Assembly: GCA_019240015.1 (NCBI GenBank) | Contig: JAFAZB010000273.1 | Coordinates: forward strand, 1 to 5,831 | Reading direction: 5' to 3' | Length of the DNA: 5,831 nucleotides | DNA from: Solirubrobacterales bacterium | GTDB lineage: Bacteria > Actinomycetota > Thermoleophilia > Solirubrobacterales > Solirubrobacteraceae | In this document: positions 5,299 to 5,831 of the stretch, one piece after another | Layout of the letters: every line of letters begins with the position of its first letter | Position numbering within the stretch: position 1 is the first letter of the stretch | Position numbers and translations under genes: made by a program | Notes under the pieces: model-generated | The model's database searches: none | Told to the model about the DNA's origin: nothing | What the model saw: only the letters and a program-made list of their open reading frames with translations

Positions 5299-5831
5299 AT
5301 GAGCAAACCATCGGGTATGCCTGCCTCCGGCGAACGCTTGGCGCGCGCTGACCGTGAGCGCCTGATGCTCGAGGCTGCAGGAGAAGCCTTTGCGACCCAC
5401 GGCTTTCACGGCAGCTCGATGGATGAGATCGCGCACGCGGCCGGGGTCTCCAAGCCGATGCTCTACCGCTACTTCGGCTCCAAGGAAGGCCTCTACGCTG
5501 CGTACCTGCGGCTGGCCGGTCATGAACTCATCGAGCGCGTGCGCGCCCCTGACACGCGCGGCCAGCCCCCGCTGGTGCGCCTACGCGCGGGACTGAGCGC
5601 CTTCCTCGCCTATGTCGAGGAGCATCGCGCCGGCTGGACGGTCCTGCACGGAGAGACCACCACCCCCAGCGACGCTCACATCGCCCAAGAGGTCGCCGAG
5701 CTCCGTCGACGCATCATCGGCATGCTCACAACCCTGTTCGGCGACGCCGCCTTCGCGCACGCCTTCACCGGCGCCGCCGAATCGCTCGCGACATGGTGGG
5801 TCAACCAACCCCAGCTGTCCGTCGAACAAGC
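5299..5831 (+). CDS. TetR/AcrR-family transcriptional regulator (C-terminus outside window)
   Basis: The first 177 residues of a TetR-type repressor; the frame is open at the window end. Seen: the N-terminal helix RERLMLEAAGEAFATHGFHG (19-38) and the helix-turn-helix SSMDEIAHAAGVSKPMLYRYFGSKEGLY (39-66), where VSKPMLYRYF is the recognition helix of the family. The rest is the helical ligand-binding domain (LSAFLAYVEEHRAGWTVLHG and onward), too diverse to name a ligand. It is divergent from the thioesterase-CMD-dehydrogenase operon with 68 bases between them and a tandem palindrome in that gap, so it most likely represses both itself and the operon until an acyl-CoA or related ligand releases it. 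Other in-frame starts exist at 5317 and at 5269; the latter would put the start inside the operator. No strong ribosome site is present, in line with a near-leaderless mRNA. Confidence 0.92.
   Translation, partial: MSKPSGMPASGERLARADRERLMLEAAGEAFATHGFHGSSMDEIAHAAGVSKPMLYRYFGSKEGLYAAYLRLAGHELIERVRAPDTRGQPPLVRLRAGLSAFLAYVEEHRAGWTVLHGETTTPSDAHIAQEVAELRRRIIGMLTTLFGDAAFAHAFTGAAESLATWWVNQPQLSVEQ

Noticed and set aside
5231..5311. N-terminal extension of the thioesterase to an ATG at 5311
   Set aside because: It would overlap the divergent TetR start and the operator, and the extra residues do not fit the hotdog family.

Overview
The window is high-GC DNA with tightly packed genes, near-leaderless promoters and a set of protein families that fit a Gram-positive, high-GC actinobacterium. 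The membrane-anchored PQQ-type propeller and the overall style suggest something like the Thermoleophilia/Solirubrobacterales, but that placement is an impression from composition and protein style, not a database match. Nothing here looks like a phage, an insertion sequence or a CRISPR array.

Layout. (1) From the left edge to 918, minus strand: the N-terminal 306 residues of a class II CCA-adding/poly(A)-polymerase-type nucleotidyltransferase, running off the window. (2) 960-2360, plus strand: a membrane-anchored PQQ-repeat beta-propeller, divergent from gene 1. The 41-bp gap and the first codons of gene 1 hold a striking 39-bp near-perfect palindrome. (3) 2409-2657, plus strand: a small Cys-rich protein made of two similar Cys modules separated by an AT-hook-like RGRPKR, behind an extended -10 promoter that would give an almost leaderless mRNA. 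(4) About 2740-2988, plus strand: an orphan C-terminal half of a TetR-type regulator with no DNA-binding domain, apparently a gene remnant. (5) 3073-5230, minus strand: a translationally coupled three-gene operon, read right to left as hotdog thioesterase (PaaI-like), carboxymuconolactone-decarboxylase-like protein, acyl-CoA dehydrogenase. (6) 5299 to the right edge, plus strand: a TetR/AcrR regulator with an intact helix-turn-helix, cut by the window end, divergent from the operon.

The right half reads as one regulatory unit: a TetR repressor transcribed away from an acyl-CoA metabolism operon, with two tandem TTAC-N6-GTAA palindromes in the 68-bp gap that overlap the probable promoter. The likely job is controlled breakdown of some acyl-CoA substrate, fatty or aromatic-derived; the substrate cannot be read from the sequence. 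The most unusual items are the palindrome enclosing both possible start codons of the nucleotidyltransferase gene, the duplicated Cys-module/AT-hook small protein, and the tandem operator.
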